Origin: Hafnia psychrotolerans
Lineage (GTDB): Bacteria; Pseudomonadota; Gammaproteobacteria; Enterobacterales; Enterobacteriaceae
Reading direction: 5' to 3'
Length of the DNA: 64,000 nucleotides
Assembly (NCBI RefSeq): GCF_014639435.1
Contig: NZ_BMFZ01000007.1
Location: forward strand, 162,777-226,776
Shown here: in pieces, positions 18,294 to 26,732 of the stretch
How the letters are laid out: each line of letters starts with the position of its first letter
How positions within the stretch are numbered: position 1 is the first letter of the stretch
Made by a program: the position numbers and the translations under genes
Notes under the pieces: model-generated
Databases searched by the model: none
Told to the model about the DNA's origin: nothing
The model's input: the letters and a program-made list of their open reading frames with translations, nothing else

Positions 18294-19994
18294 CTACTGA
18301 TGTACACCAATATAGCGCTCAAATTTTGCCGGTTTTAACTGATGAAGATCAACCAGTACCAGCCCATCGATGCAATGATTGAACGCCGGATCGGAGCCAA
18401 AATCGATAAACTGTACGCCGCCAGCTTCACAAAGTTCTGAGTACTGTTTATAAAGTGGCGGAATGCTGCATCCTAAATTACTGAGTAATCGCTTCAGGCG
18501 CTGCAAATCCTGCGGGTAGTCGTCCCCGGAAAACTGTGCCAGTACGTCCGGCAGTGATGCCGGATAAGGTCGGCGAGAGGTTGCGAGCGGTAGCGTAGGG
18601 GCGAAATAGAGCCGGTAAAATGCGATCAGCAGGTCGCGGGCGACCAGAGGGAAACCGCCTGAAATCGACACCGGGCCGAATAAATAGCGGGTTTGCGGAT
18701 ATTTTGCCAGATACGCGCCGATGCCTAACCACAGATAATCCAGCCCGCGTTTGCCCCAGTAGGCCGGCTGAATAAAGCTACGACCCAGCTCAATTCCCTG
18801 CTCCAGTATCGGGTCCATCTGGTTTCCATAATGGAACAAACTTTGGCTATAAATACTCTCTAAACCTTTCTGACTCCCTCGCCCGGCGGTGGGAATAAAA
18901 CGGTATGCGCCGACGATTTCCAAATCCTGTGGATCCCATAAAACCAGATGATAGTACTCATCATCGTAGCTATCTAAATCGCGGCGGCGACCGCTGCCTT
19001 CCCCCACGGCGCGAAAGGCGATTTCGCGCAGGCGGCCCAGTTCGCGTAGCACGGGTACATAGTCCTCACCGTTGCGACGGTACAAATAGATCAGCTTGCC
19101 GTCCGGCGTCTGGCCCAGTTTCTCACTGGCTTCCAGCGCACGTTTCAGCACCGCGCGATCTTCGGCGCGGGCAATGGCCGATTCCGACTGAAATAACCCC
19201 TCTTTGCTCTGCCCAAGACGGTAAACGTGGCGACGAAAGCGTTCGGCCAGATCATTGGCGTGAGTATGTCCGTCATACCAACTGGCGTAAGGAATGCGCG
19301 CGCCAATCTGTAATTTCAGGCAGTTGCCACGTTGGCGAAACATCTCGCGTACCAGCAATAGCGAGGAGAGTGGCCGGTAAATCAGCGAGCTTAGATAAAA
19401 TAATACGCTGTTAGCCCCACCGATATGCACCGGCACAATCGGCGCACGGGCTTTGGCTGCCATGCGGATAAATCCGGTATGCCAGCGGCCATCGCGCACA
19501 CCTTTGGACGTTAGGCGTGACACTTCACCGGCTGGGAAAACAATCAGGACGCCCTGATTTTCCAGTTGTTCTTGCATGGCTGACACCTGCGAACGCTGGG
19601 TGCGATTGCCCATGTTATCCACGGGAATCATCAGACTGCTAAGCGATTCCACTCGTGATAACAAGCGGTTTGCTACAACTTTGACGTCGGAACGTACTGA
19701 GGCGATGGCGTGCAACAACGCCAGCCCGTCAAGCGTACCGATAGGGTGGTTGGCTACCACGATCACTGGACCATAACTGGGGATTTGTTCGAGGTCGCGT
19801 TCGGCCAGTTCGCAGCGAATATCGAAATATTCCAGCACCTGCTCCACCATATCCATGCCTTTTAGATGGCGGTTCTGGTCCGCCAACTGGTGAAACTCTT
19901 TCTCATGGAACAGGGTTTTTAACAGACTGCGCTGCCAGGGCGGGGTAATACGCTGTGGGTCTAAATCCTGAAGTACGGTATCCATGCTGAACAT
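18294..19994 (-). CDS. olsF: Bifunctional ornithine lipid synthase OlsF-like acyltransferase
   Basis: A 566-residue fusion. The N-terminal half is a PlsC-like acyltransferase with VVANHPIGTLDGLALLHA (about residues 78-95, His/Asp motif) and VLIVFPAGEVSR (about 147-158). The C-terminal half is an acyl-ACP-dependent N-acyltransferase related to OlsB (hemolysin-like), with VGAYRFIPTAGRG and ELGRSFIQPAYWGKRGLDYLW. This order matches OlsF, described in Serratia proteamaculans, which acylates ornithine twice to make a phosphorus-free membrane lipid. The start is placed at ATG 19994 because GGAGG lies seven bases upstream; the frame is open to 20039. The gene is monocistronic and convergent with the serine hydrolase gene. 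Confidence 0.82.
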   Translation of the reverse strand: MFSMDTVLQDLDPQRITPPWQRSLLKTLFHEKEFHQLADQNRHLKGMDMVEQVLEYFDIRCELAERDLEQIPSYGPVIVVANHPIGTLDGLALLHAIASVRSDVKVVANRLLSRVESLSSLMIPVDNMGNRTQRSQVSAMQEQLENQGVLIVFPAGEVSRLTSKGVRDGRWHTGFIRMAAKARAPIVPVHIGGANSVLFYLSSLIYRPLSSLLLVREMFRQRGNCLKLQIGARIPYASWYDGHTHANDLAERFRRHVYRLGQSKEGLFQSESAIARAEDRAVLKRALEASEKLGQTPDGKLIYLYRRNGEDYVPVLRELGRLREIAFRAVGEGSGRRRDLDSYDDEYYHLVLWDPQDLEIVGAYRFIPTAGRGSQKGLESIYSQSLFHYGNQMDPILEQGIELGRSFIQPAYWGKRGLDYLWLGIGAYLAKYPQTRYLFGPVSISGGFPLVARDLLIAFYRLYFAPTLPLATSRRPYPASLPDVLAQFSGDDYPQDLQRLKRLLSNLGCSIPPLYKQYSELCEAGGVQFIDFGSDPAFNHCIDGLVLVDLHQLKPAKFERYIGVHQ

Positions 19995-20688
19995 AGGATG
20001 TCCTCCGGTTAAGTTACTCAGAACATAAGCAGCGCACATGACAGAGAAATTGCAGGGAAATGACAGAACGTGGAAATAATCATAAGGAAATGTCGCATCC
20101 TTTGCGATAACTATGGTCTATCAGGTTATTGTTTGAATTCTAACCAATGATAATTATCCTATTCACTTAGGATCATGCTTTATGTGATAACTGATGCTGC
20201 GGGCTATTCAATTAAATACGATTTATTCAATAAGGTCCTTAATGTCTGGCAAGCAAAGCGACTCTTCATTCCTACCGTCAGTTTCAATTTCCAGCTCAAT
20301 ACTTCTCTATCCTTATCTTCAATAATTTGTAGGTTTCAGGATGGAAAATATTTGCTATCGAATAGCTGAAGACCCGCGGCTTCTGTATAAAAATAAATTT
20401 ATTCATGATGTGGATTCCTAATGAACCTCATAATAGAATTATACGAAATTGAGTCTGATTTTTAACAGTTTTTACGACAATTCGCTGCTGCCCAATCTCC
20501 TCCCAGAGAGGTAGGGTAGTTGTAGTGTTGGCTTCCACAGCTCCTTGCCGCTCACTGATGTTCTGCGTACCCGCCAGCAAGCCTGAACGGATAAGTCATT
20601 TTCGTAGCCTGTTCGGAGCAGAAAATCAGTTAATTAGAGGGGAATCGTTGTATGGTGGTTTTATGTCAAACAGTATTCGGGATCGCTT
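19995..20688. other. Intergenic region olsF / diguanylate cyclase
   Basis: No gene is supported. A 64-codon frame at 20175 has low-complexity, AT-rich content and no family. The ten-base palindrome GATAATTATC at about 20149 resembles half a Fur box but is too short to call. Promoters of both divergent genes must lie here. Confidence 0.4.
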
Positions 20689-21945
20689 ATGCTGCAACCC
20701 CATCTTGACGCGTTGAATATTCTGAGCACCCCGGTTTGGGTTGTTTCACCAAAGAATCAGGAAATCGTTTTTGCTAATAGCGCTGCAAAAAAACTGGCAC
20801 CTCACGGCCAGTTAGCGGAGCTACGTCACGGGCAGTTTTCAGCCCATGCCCAGAAATTACTGGGATCCTATTTGCCCGCTTTACTTAAAGATGAACAAAT
20901 CGTCGAAATTTGGACCGTTCAACGTGACGGCAATGCCTTTCCACTGAGCGGCCATCTCTCGCTGATGCATCTTGAGGCGCAGGAAACGGCGATTATTTTC
21001 GAAGGGATTAATGCCTCCGGCGTGGTGATGCCGGTAGTCAGCCCTTGCCCGGATATTGAGTGTGCTACGCCATATTGCCGCGATGAACGGGGTTTTTACG
21101 AGCGCTTGTTTCATACCAATACTGCACCGATACTGCTTATTGACCCGGCGGCAGAAGGGCGGATTCTGTATGCCAATCTGGCTGCCTCGCGTTTTTATGG
21201 TTACTCGCGCGAACAGATGTGCCTGAAGCATACCTGGGACATCAACGTGTTGGGCCGCGATGTCCTGCCGATCATGCATGAGATTTCCAGATTACCCGGC
21301 GGCCATAAGCCTCTTAATTTTATTCATAAACTGGCTGACGGTAATCTCCGTCACGTGCAGACTTATGCCGGTCCGGTGGAGCTGGACGGTGTTCGGCTGA
21401 TGCTGTGCATCATTCATGATATTACCGAACAGAAACGTCTGGAGCAGGAACTCGAGGATGCCGCCCTGCGCGATGCGCTGACGGGGCTCGGCAATCGTCG
21501 TCAGTTTTTGCAACGGGTTGAGCGTGCCTATGCCAAGACCCAATATTTAGATCAAGACTTCAGCCTGATGCTGGTTGATGCCGATCACTTCAAAGCGATT
21601 AACGATCAGCATGGCCACCATAAGGGTGACGAAGCGCTGATCTCACTCGCCAGAGCGCTTGAGGCTGGTATTCGTGACAGCGATACGGTATTTCGCTGGG
21701 GAGGCGAGGAGTTCGTTATCCTACTGCCGCTGACCAACCTGGAAGGGGCATTGCATGTGGCGGAATCCCTGCGTAAAGCCGTTCAACAACTTTTCCAGCC
21801 CAATCTGCCACAGTTGACGGTAAGCATTGGCGTCGCACAGTATCAGGCTAATGAGGACTCCGTCAGCCTGTTCAAACGCATGGATGACGCACTGTACCGC
21901 GCAAAAACATCGGGACGTAATAAAGTGATGGCTGGAAAGTGCTAA
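20689..21945 (+). CDS. PAS-domain diguanylate cyclase (GGDEF)
   Basis: A 418-residue soluble sensor enzyme that should make cyclic di-GMP. Two PAS-like regions lie at about residues 5-110 and 140-250; the second ends in HDITEQKRLEQELEDAALRDALTGLGNRRQF, the standard PAS-GGDEF linker and start. The active site reads GGEEF at 338-342, preceded five residues earlier by the inhibitory-site motif RDSD (329-332). Both the active site and product feedback therefore look intact. No transmembrane segment is evident. The start is uncertain because no strong Shine-Dalgarno precedes ATG 20689. It is monocistronic, upstream of ryhB. Confidence 0.88.
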   Translation: MLQPHLDALNILSTPVWVVSPKNQEIVFANSAAKKLAPHGQLAELRHGQFSAHAQKLLGSYLPALLKDEQIVEIWTVQRDGNAFPLSGHLSLMHLEAQETAIIFEGINASGVVMPVVSPCPDIECATPYCRDERGFYERLFHTNTAPILLIDPAAEGRILYANLAASRFYGYSREQMCLKHTWDINVLGRDVLPIMHEISRLPGGHKPLNFIHKLADGNLRHVQTYAGPVELDGVRLMLCIIHDITEQKRLEQELEDAALRDALTGLGNRRQFLQRVERAYAKTQYLDQDFSLMLVDADHFKAINDQHGHHKGDEALISLARALEAGIRDSDTVFRWGGEEFVILLPLTNLEGALHVAESLRKAVQQLFQPNLPQLTVSIGVAQYQANEDSVSLFKRMDDALYRAKTSGRNKVMAGKC

Positions 21946-22044
21946 GGCATCGGGCTCTATGCTGTGGTAGTGACTCCTTGAATAACCTCTGAATTTATCT
22001 GTCTTTTCGCCGGAATCAAATGATCTCTTGGTTCAAAATAATCC

Positions 22045-22080
22045 TTTACAAGTGCGAATGATAATGATTATTATTGTCAT
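22045..22080 (+). promoter_or_regulatory. ryhB promoter with overlapping Fur box
   Basis: A -35-like TTTACA (22045-22050) and a -10-like TATTAT (22069-22074) are 18 bases apart. The stretch AATGATAATGATTATTATTG (22057-22076) covers the -10 and closely follows the Fur consensus GATAATGATAATCATTATC. This predicts repression by Fur-Fe(II) when iron is sufficient. Confidence 0.82.
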
Positions 22081-22189
22081 GTGTTCCGGGGATGGCCACA
22101 CACCATGGTCAAACGGGTCCCCATGAATGCACGACATTGCTCACATTGCTTCCAGTATTATTTAGCCAGCCGGGTGCTGGCTTTTTTTT
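22081..22189 (+). ncRNA. ryhB: Small RNA RyhB
   Basis: The core from GCACGACATTGCTCACATTG (from 22129) through TTCCAGTATTA is identical to the base-pairing core I recall for E. coli RyhB. It is followed by the terminator stem AGCCAGC / GCTGGCT with eight T residues (22164-22189). A 5' hairpin (GGGGA / TCCCC, 22088-22122) is also present. The 5' end is inferred from the promoter and may differ by a few bases. RyhB pairs with mRNAs of iron-using proteins through Hfq and lowers their expression under iron limitation. Its position upstream of yhhW matches the enteric locus. Confidence 0.93.
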
Positions 22190-22209
22190 GTTCCTATTTT
22201 GAGCCGCAG

Positions 22210-22304
22210 ATGCGTTGACTGTGTGCGCGCTCACCCAAATCACTGACGCCTGCAAGCTTATCGGGATTCGCTTACTGACCGCCTTCCTGCAATGCAAACT
22301 ATGT
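22210..22304. repeat. Dispersed palindromic repeat, copy 1
   Basis: The stretch includes CACCCAAATCACTGACG, AAGCTTATCGGGATTCGCTT, and CCGCCTTCCTGCAATGC. It matches a family of intergenic palindromic repeats familiar from Serratia- and Yersinia-like genomes, and resembles copies at 30033, 36020 and 60050. It lies between ryhB and yhhW. Confidence 0.65.
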
Positions 22305-22473
22305 TGAAAACATTTCTCTTCATCGTCGCCAAAACACGTGCAAATCTCCAACAAATCCTTTGAATTTAGCTATCTGCATTTGTTCATATTTTTTGAACAG
22401 AGGAGTGAGTTTTTTACGCTTTCTTATTCTCAGCCGTTGACTAGACTAGAGAAAACATTGAGGAGAGTTGAAC

Positions 22474-23169
22474 ATGATCTACTTACGCAAAGCACAAGAA
22501 CGCGGTCACGCCAACCATGGTTGGCTCGACAGCTGGCACACTTTTTCTTTCGCCGATTACTACGATGCAAACTTTATGGGTTTCTCCGCGCTGCGGGTGA
22601 TCAATGAAGATTTTATCGACGCGGGACAGGGGTTTGGTAAGCACCCACACAGAGATATGGAAATCCTGACCTATGTGCTGGAAGGCACTGTGGAGCACCA
22701 GGATAGCATGGGTAACAAAGAGCAGATTCAGGCGGGTGAATTCCAGATCATGAGCGCCGGTACCGGCGTTACCCATTCTGAATACAACGGCAATAAAGAC
22801 AAAAAATTGCACCTGTATCAGATTTGGATCCTGCCTGAAACTAAAGGTATCGAGCCACGTTACGAGCAACGCCTGTTCGATGCGCCGCAGGGCCGTCAAC
22901 TGGTGCTGTCACCTGATGCCCGGGATGGCTCGTTGAAAGTGTTCCAGGATATGGAGTTGTCACGCTGGGCGATGAAGAAAGATGAACAATCTGTTTATCA
23001 GATTCAGCCGGAACGTCGCGTGTGGATCCAGGTGGTAAAAGGCACGGTATCCATCAACGGCCAGAAAGCGGGCCCAAGTGATGCCCTGGCCATTTGGGAT
23101 GAAGCCACCTTGTCGGTGCATGCCGATGAAGAAAGTGAAATCCTGTTGTTTGATCTGCCGCCAGTCTGA
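22474..23169 (+). CDS. yhhW: Pirin family protein YhhW (quercetinase)
   Basis: A bicupin of 231 residues, the E. coli YhhW length. The N-terminal cupin holds the metal ligands in KHPHRDMEILTYVLEG (two His and a Glu, about residues 56-71) and GTGVTHSEYN (a His near 102). E. coli YhhW shows quercetin 2,3-dioxygenase activity in vitro; its physiological role is unclear. I chose ATG 22474 because AGGAG lies close upstream; the frame is open to 22468. A hairpin terminator follows. It lies upstream of gntR as in E. coli. Confidence 0.94.
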   Translation: MIYLRKAQERGHANHGWLDSWHTFSFADYYDANFMGFSALRVINEDFIDAGQGFGKHPHRDMEILTYVLEGTVEHQDSMGNKEQIQAGEFQIMSAGTGVTHSEYNGNKDKKLHLYQIWILPETKGIEPRYEQRLFDAPQGRQLVLSPDARDGSLKVFQDMELSRWAMKKDEQSVYQIQPERRVWIQVVKGTVSINGQKAGPSDALAIWDEATLSVHADEESEILLFDLPPV

Positions 23170-23195
23170 TGGATTTAACACTCGGCTTTATAACG

Positions 23196-23221
23196 ATGGG
23201 CAACTCAGGTTGCCCATTTTT
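23196..23221 (+). terminator. Terminator of yhhW
   Basis: ATGGGCAAC / GTTGCCCAT with a TCAG loop, followed by a run of five T residues. Confidence 0.85.
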
Positions 23222-23579
23222 CTGACTCGACTTCCTGCCATATAGCCCTTGCCCGTGCAATGTTCCGAAATCCCCCCGTTTCATGACCCTATTCATCACA
23301 TTGCGTACGCCAGTATTCAATGTTTGAACGCGCTCTCATTGTCTCTTTTAATGGGGGGAAACCGGTTTTTGAAATGACGCCAGTAAGGATGACATCAAGA
23401 GAATGGGGCAGTGCCTTCATCATCACTGGAGTGAAGCACTATGAAAAATCATGCTTTGTTGTGCGTCCAGCACAGGGGATATTGGTGACGCTGTTCTGAT
23501 TACCGCAAGGTAGCGTTATCCGTCAGGGCGAATATTTGCTAAAATCAGCCTCATGCTTACTTAACTCAGTTCATTGAAT
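23222..23579. other. Region upstream of gntR
   Basis: No gene is supported in this stretch. It must carry the gntR promoter; no GntR-type operator was seen here. Confidence 0.4.
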
Positions 23580-24575
23580 ATGAAGAAAAAAAGGCCAGCG
23601 CTTCAGGACGTGGCAGATAAAGTGGGTGTGACTAAAATGACGGTCAGCCGCTATTTGCGCAATCCTGAACAGGTTTCTGCCGCGTTGCAGGAGAAAATCT
23701 CCGCCGCACTCGATGAACTGGGTTACATCCCCAACCGTGCCCCGGAAATTCTTTCCAATGCTAAAAGTCGCGCCATCGGCGTGCTGCTGCCCTCACTGAC
23801 CAACCAGGTGTTTGCCGAAGTCTTGCGTGGTATCGAAAGTGTGACGGATATTCACGGCTATCAGACCATGCTGGCGCACTATGGTTACAGTCCTGAGCGC
23901 GAAGAGCAGCGGCTGACATCACTGCTCTCCTACAACATCGATGGCCTGATTTTATCCGAGCGCAGCCACACGGTGCGTACTCTGAAGATGATCGAAGTGG
24001 CGGGCATTCCTGTGGTCGAGATGATGGACTGCGTATCGCCATGCGTCGATCTGGCGGTTGGCTTCAATAACTTCGAAGCCGCACGGCAAATGACTCAGCA
24101 AATCATTGCCCGTGGTCACCGTCACGTGGTCTATTTCGGCGCACGTCAGGATGAGCGAACGATAATTAAACAGCAGGGCTATGAGCAGGCAATGTATGAG
24201 TCCGGGCTTCTGCCTTACAGCGTCATGACCCGTCGTTCATCGAGCTATTCGGCAGGTGCCGAGTTACTTAAACAGGCGCAGAAGGAGTGGCCGCAGATTG
24301 ACAGCATTTTTAGCACTAACGATGATCTCGCGGCGGGCGCGTTTTTTGAATGTCAGCGGCAGGGATTACATATTCCATCGCAGATGGCGATCGCGGGTTT
24401 CCATGGTCATAACATGGGGCAGGCGATGGAGCCTCAGCTTGCCAGTGTTCTAACGCCGCGCGAACGCATGGGGCAAATTACCGCTGAACGGTTGTTGGCA
24501 AGATTACGCGGCGAAGTCGTGACACCAAGAATGGTGGATGTCGGGTTTACCATTTCAGCGGGCGGAAGTATCTGA
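23580..24575 (+). CDS. gntR: Gluconate-responsive LacI-family repressor GntR
   Basis: DNA-binding repressor of the gluconate genes, released by gluconate. It has 331 residues, the same as E. coli GntR, when started at ATG 23580 (MKKKRP). The LacI-type helix-turn-helix is LQDVADKVGVTKMTVSRYLR (residues 8-27), followed by the hinge helix and a periplasmic-binding-like effector domain with DGLILSERSHTVRT (about 120-133), SIFSTNDDLAAGA and IAGFHGHNMGQAMEP. Its operator is visible between gntK and gntT. Between gntR and gntK, a GNAT gene and a gene fragment intervene. Confidence 0.96.
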   Translation: MKKKRPALQDVADKVGVTKMTVSRYLRNPEQVSAALQEKISAALDELGYIPNRAPEILSNAKSRAIGVLLPSLTNQVFAEVLRGIESVTDIHGYQTMLAHYGYSPEREEQRLTSLLSYNIDGLILSERSHTVRTLKMIEVAGIPVVEMMDCVSPCVDLAVGFNNFEAARQMTQQIIARGHRHVVYFGARQDERTIIKQQGYEQAMYESGLLPYSVMTRRSSSYSAGAELLKQAQKEWPQIDSIFSTNDDLAAGAFFECQRQGLHIPSQMAIAGFHGHNMGQAMEPQLASVLTPRERMGQITAERLLARLRGEVVTPRMVDVGFTISAGGSI

Positions 24576-25085
24576 GCCGGTCTGACTGATCACGTGTTGG
24601 GAAGGGCGCAGTATGGGAACCGCTGATATGCGCCAAACTGCGATAACGTCACGTTTGCGAATATATTCGCGCGATTGTTACCGCTATCTGGGCTGAACAA
24701 CATGAAATTATTCCTTGGTTTAAAGTAAAATCACTCAAGAAAAAAATCTTAATGCCGATATTAATAATATTAAAATAATTTTCTCTATTTTTATTGGAAT
24801 CAGTAACCGGCACCTGAGTGCACCGTCATTTCAATGTGGCCGGTATTGTCGTTGAAATAGAAAAAATATTCTGACGAGACCCATATCAAAATGGCGTGTT
24901 AATAAAAACCGTGATGACGCTATTTTTTACCCGAATAGCAAGGTTGATGTTTCGCAAGTAGCATGCTGAATGTAGATAATAGGCAAATGGCGACATCAAA
25001 ATGTTAGCAAATGTACCTATGGGCTTATATCGTCAGTTTAATCTATAACTCACTGTTTTAAAACGTGAACGATTGGGTGTGACTT
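24576..25085. other. Intergenic region gntR / GNAT gene
   Basis: These 510 bases are AT-rich and hold no supported gene. They contain a palindrome GCGAATATATTCGC (24657-24670) and, just after it, a GntR-operator-like sequence listed separately. Confidence 0.45.
24676..24689 (+). promoter_or_regulatory. GntR-operator-like sequence downstream of gntR
   Basis: TGTTACCGCTATCT matches 12 of 14 bases of the GntR operator half seen before gntT (TGTTACCGGTATCA). No gluconate gene starts nearby, so it may be vestigial or coincidental. Confidence 0.35.
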
Positions 25086-25805
25086 ATGACGACAGAACTA
25101 AACATTTACGGTCAGGCTTTGGGGAAGGAATTACCTGATTGGCACTCCCGGGGTGTACTCAAGAAAGTCCCCCTTAAAGGTGACTATTGCCTGCTTGAAG
25201 CTATTGATATTAAGCATAGTCGAGACTTGTTTGATGCGTGGCATAGTATCGATGACGAACGTGATTGGACCTATTTCCACATCAAAAGACCTATTACTAT
25301 TAAGCAATGCGATCATTATATTGCCTCTCTGGCTACCAGCGCGGACCCTTCTTTCTATGCGGTGATTAACCATGCCACGGATAAAGCCGTGGGTTCGGTA
25401 GCATTGCAGCGAATTGATCCGGAAAATGGGACCATAGAGATAGGCTGGATTAACTGGTCCCCGTTAATGAAACGTACTTTATGTAGCACGGAGGCAATCT
25501 TTCTTCTGCTGTCATATATTTTCGATACGTTGCAATACAGGCGATGTGCGTGGAAATGTGACAGCCTGCATGAATCAGCCATTCACTCTGCACAACGGTT
25601 GGGTTTTCAATACGAAGGCACATTCAGGCAAATGCAGGTATCTAAAGGGCGTAATCGTGATGTTCGCTGGTATTCCATTACCGATGGTGAGTGGCCGTTA
25701 ATTCGCAGAGCCATGAGTCTTTGGTTGAGCCCGGCTAATTTGGACGAAAAAGGCAAACAAAAACAAAGGCTGGCCGAACTGATGCCCCAGAAACCAGAAA
25801 AATAA
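25086..25805 (+). CDS. GNAT N-acetyltransferase, RimJ/RimL-like
   Basis: A 239-residue acetyl-CoA-dependent acetyltransferase of the COG1670 type; acceptor unknown. It shows FYAVINHATDKAVGSVALQRID (about residues 90-111), IEIGWINWSPLMKRTLCSTEA (about 117-137), and the C-terminal RCAWKCDSLHESAIHSAQRLGFQYEGTFRQ block (about 157-186), where residues equivalent to N-x-x-S-x-x-x-A-x-x-x-G-F-x-x-E-G are clear. It is inserted between gntR and gntK, which are neighbours in E. coli. No role in gluconate use is implied by the sequence. Confidence 0.85.
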   Translation: MTTELNIYGQALGKELPDWHSRGVLKKVPLKGDYCLLEAIDIKHSRDLFDAWHSIDDERDWTYFHIKRPITIKQCDHYIASLATSADPSFYAVINHATDKAVGSVALQRIDPENGTIEIGWINWSPLMKRTLCSTEAIFLLLSYIFDTLQYRRCAWKCDSLHESAIHSAQRLGFQYEGTFRQMQVSKGRNRDVRWYSITDGEWPLIRRAMSLWLSPANLDEKGKQKQRLAELMPQKPEK

Positions 25806-25913
25806 TTATACTGGAATCGTCGTTATGGCCCCTTTTTCGTCATACACCCATTCAGAATGGGTGGCGAAGGCAACCGTGCCGTCATCTTTCACCACCGCAC
25901 TGAGATAGTCTCT
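25806..25913 (-). pseudogene. Truncated C-terminal gene fragment, unrecognised
   Basis: On the minus strand a 35-codon open frame ends VVKDDGTVAFATHSEWVYD, then EKGAITTIPV and TAA. The translation looks like a genuine protein C-terminus, but upstream it runs into a stop and has no start or ribosome site. It sits between the GNAT gene and gntK and is probably the remains of a gene lost during local rearrangement. I do not recognise the family. Confidence 0.4.
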
Positions 25914-25971
25914 TCAGCGATAGCCCTTATCTGCCGGTGATTCCCCGGCCCGATTTGTTGGCGAGCCAAGC

Positions 25972-26487
25972 CTATTGATTGTGCTTATTCAACGCGGCCA
26001 CACACCGATCTACGACACCTTCAAACTTGTGATCGATATTCACACGCAGTACATCGGGTTCGTCTTCGCCGGGCTCTTCCAGCGCATCGAACTGGCTCTT
26101 TAGCAACTCTGTCGGCATGAAGTGGCCGACGCGGGCTTTCATGCGCTCGGAAATCACCTCAATACTGCCCTTCAGATAGATAAAGACCACGCCCTGATTA
26201 TCCTCGCGCAACGCATCGCGATAGCGGCGTTTCAGCGCAGAACAGACAATCACTCCGCTTTCGTTTTTATGGTAAAGACTGTAAGCGGCGTCATTCAGAC
26301 GTTTAAGCCAGGGTGCGCGGTCATCATCGTTCAACGGGTGTCCGCTGGCCATTTTCTGAATATTTGCACGGGGATGGAGATCATCACCGTCGATAAATTT
26401 TGCGTTAATCTCCCGGGCTAATGCCGCGCCGACGGTGGACTTACCGCTGCCTGACACACCCATCAGAATGATGCTTTGTCCTGCCAT
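25972..26487 (-). CDS. gntK: Gluconokinase GntK
   Basis: Phosphorylates D-gluconate to 6-phosphogluconate, feeding the Entner-Doudoroff and pentose-phosphate routes. The P-loop is LMGVSGSGKSTVG (about residues 8-20), followed by FIDGDDLHPRANIQKMASGHPLNDDDRAPWL (about 32-62), the substrate and Mg region of the family. I place the start at ATG 26487, giving 171 residues, with the usual short N-terminus before the P-loop; the frame is open to 26547 but would run into the GntR operator. It is divergent from gntT, unlike the E. coli gntRKU order. Confidence 0.93.
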   Translation of the reverse strand: MAGQSIILMGVSGSGKSTVGAALAREINAKFIDGDDLHPRANIQKMASGHPLNDDDRAPWLKRLNDAAYSLYHKNESGVIVCSALKRRYRDALREDNQGVVFIYLKGSIEVISERMKARVGHFMPTELLKSQFDALEEPGEDEPDVLRVNIDHKFEGVVDRCVAALNKHNQ

Positions 26488-26546
26488 AAGTTGATCTCTA
26501 TCCCAAAATGAAAATTTTGACTGCGAAGTGAGTCCTAATATTATCA

Positions 26547-26574
26547 TGTTACCGGTATCATGATACCGGTAACA
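26547..26574. promoter_or_regulatory. GntR operator, perfect 28-bp palindrome
   Basis: TGTTACCGGTATCA is followed directly by its exact reverse complement TGATACCGGTAACA. The sequence fits the known GntR site (ATGTTA-N4-TAACAT type) and lies between divergent gntK and gntT, so one site can control both genes. Confidence 0.88.
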
Positions 26575-26582
26575 AATGGAGA

Positions 26583-26598
26583 TGTGACTAATATCACA
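26583..26598 (+). promoter_or_regulatory. CRP-cAMP binding site upstream of gntT
   Basis: TGTGACTAATATCACA has both half-sites TGTGA and TCACA exact with the correct six-base spacer. It lies 9 bases from the GntR palindrome, which predicts combined catabolite activation and gluconate-dependent derepression. Confidence 0.85.
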
Positions 26599-26732
26599 AA
26601 GGAATGTACTGCTGATTTAGCGGTCTCGGCCTGTACCCGTTGCACTGTTAACTCCTATAATTTATTGAAAATCAAAAATAATGCCCCGTTTTCCAGATAC
26701 CTGCGCGGGATAAAGCATAAAGGGGAAAAGAT

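Noticed and set aside
20144-20165. Possible Fur box around GATAATTATC
   Set aside because: Only a ten-base palindrome matches; the full 19-base Fur consensus does not extend on either side.
20175-20369. 64-codon frame between olsF and the diguanylate cyclase gene
   Set aside because: Low-complexity AT-rich translation with no family; not enough support for a gene.
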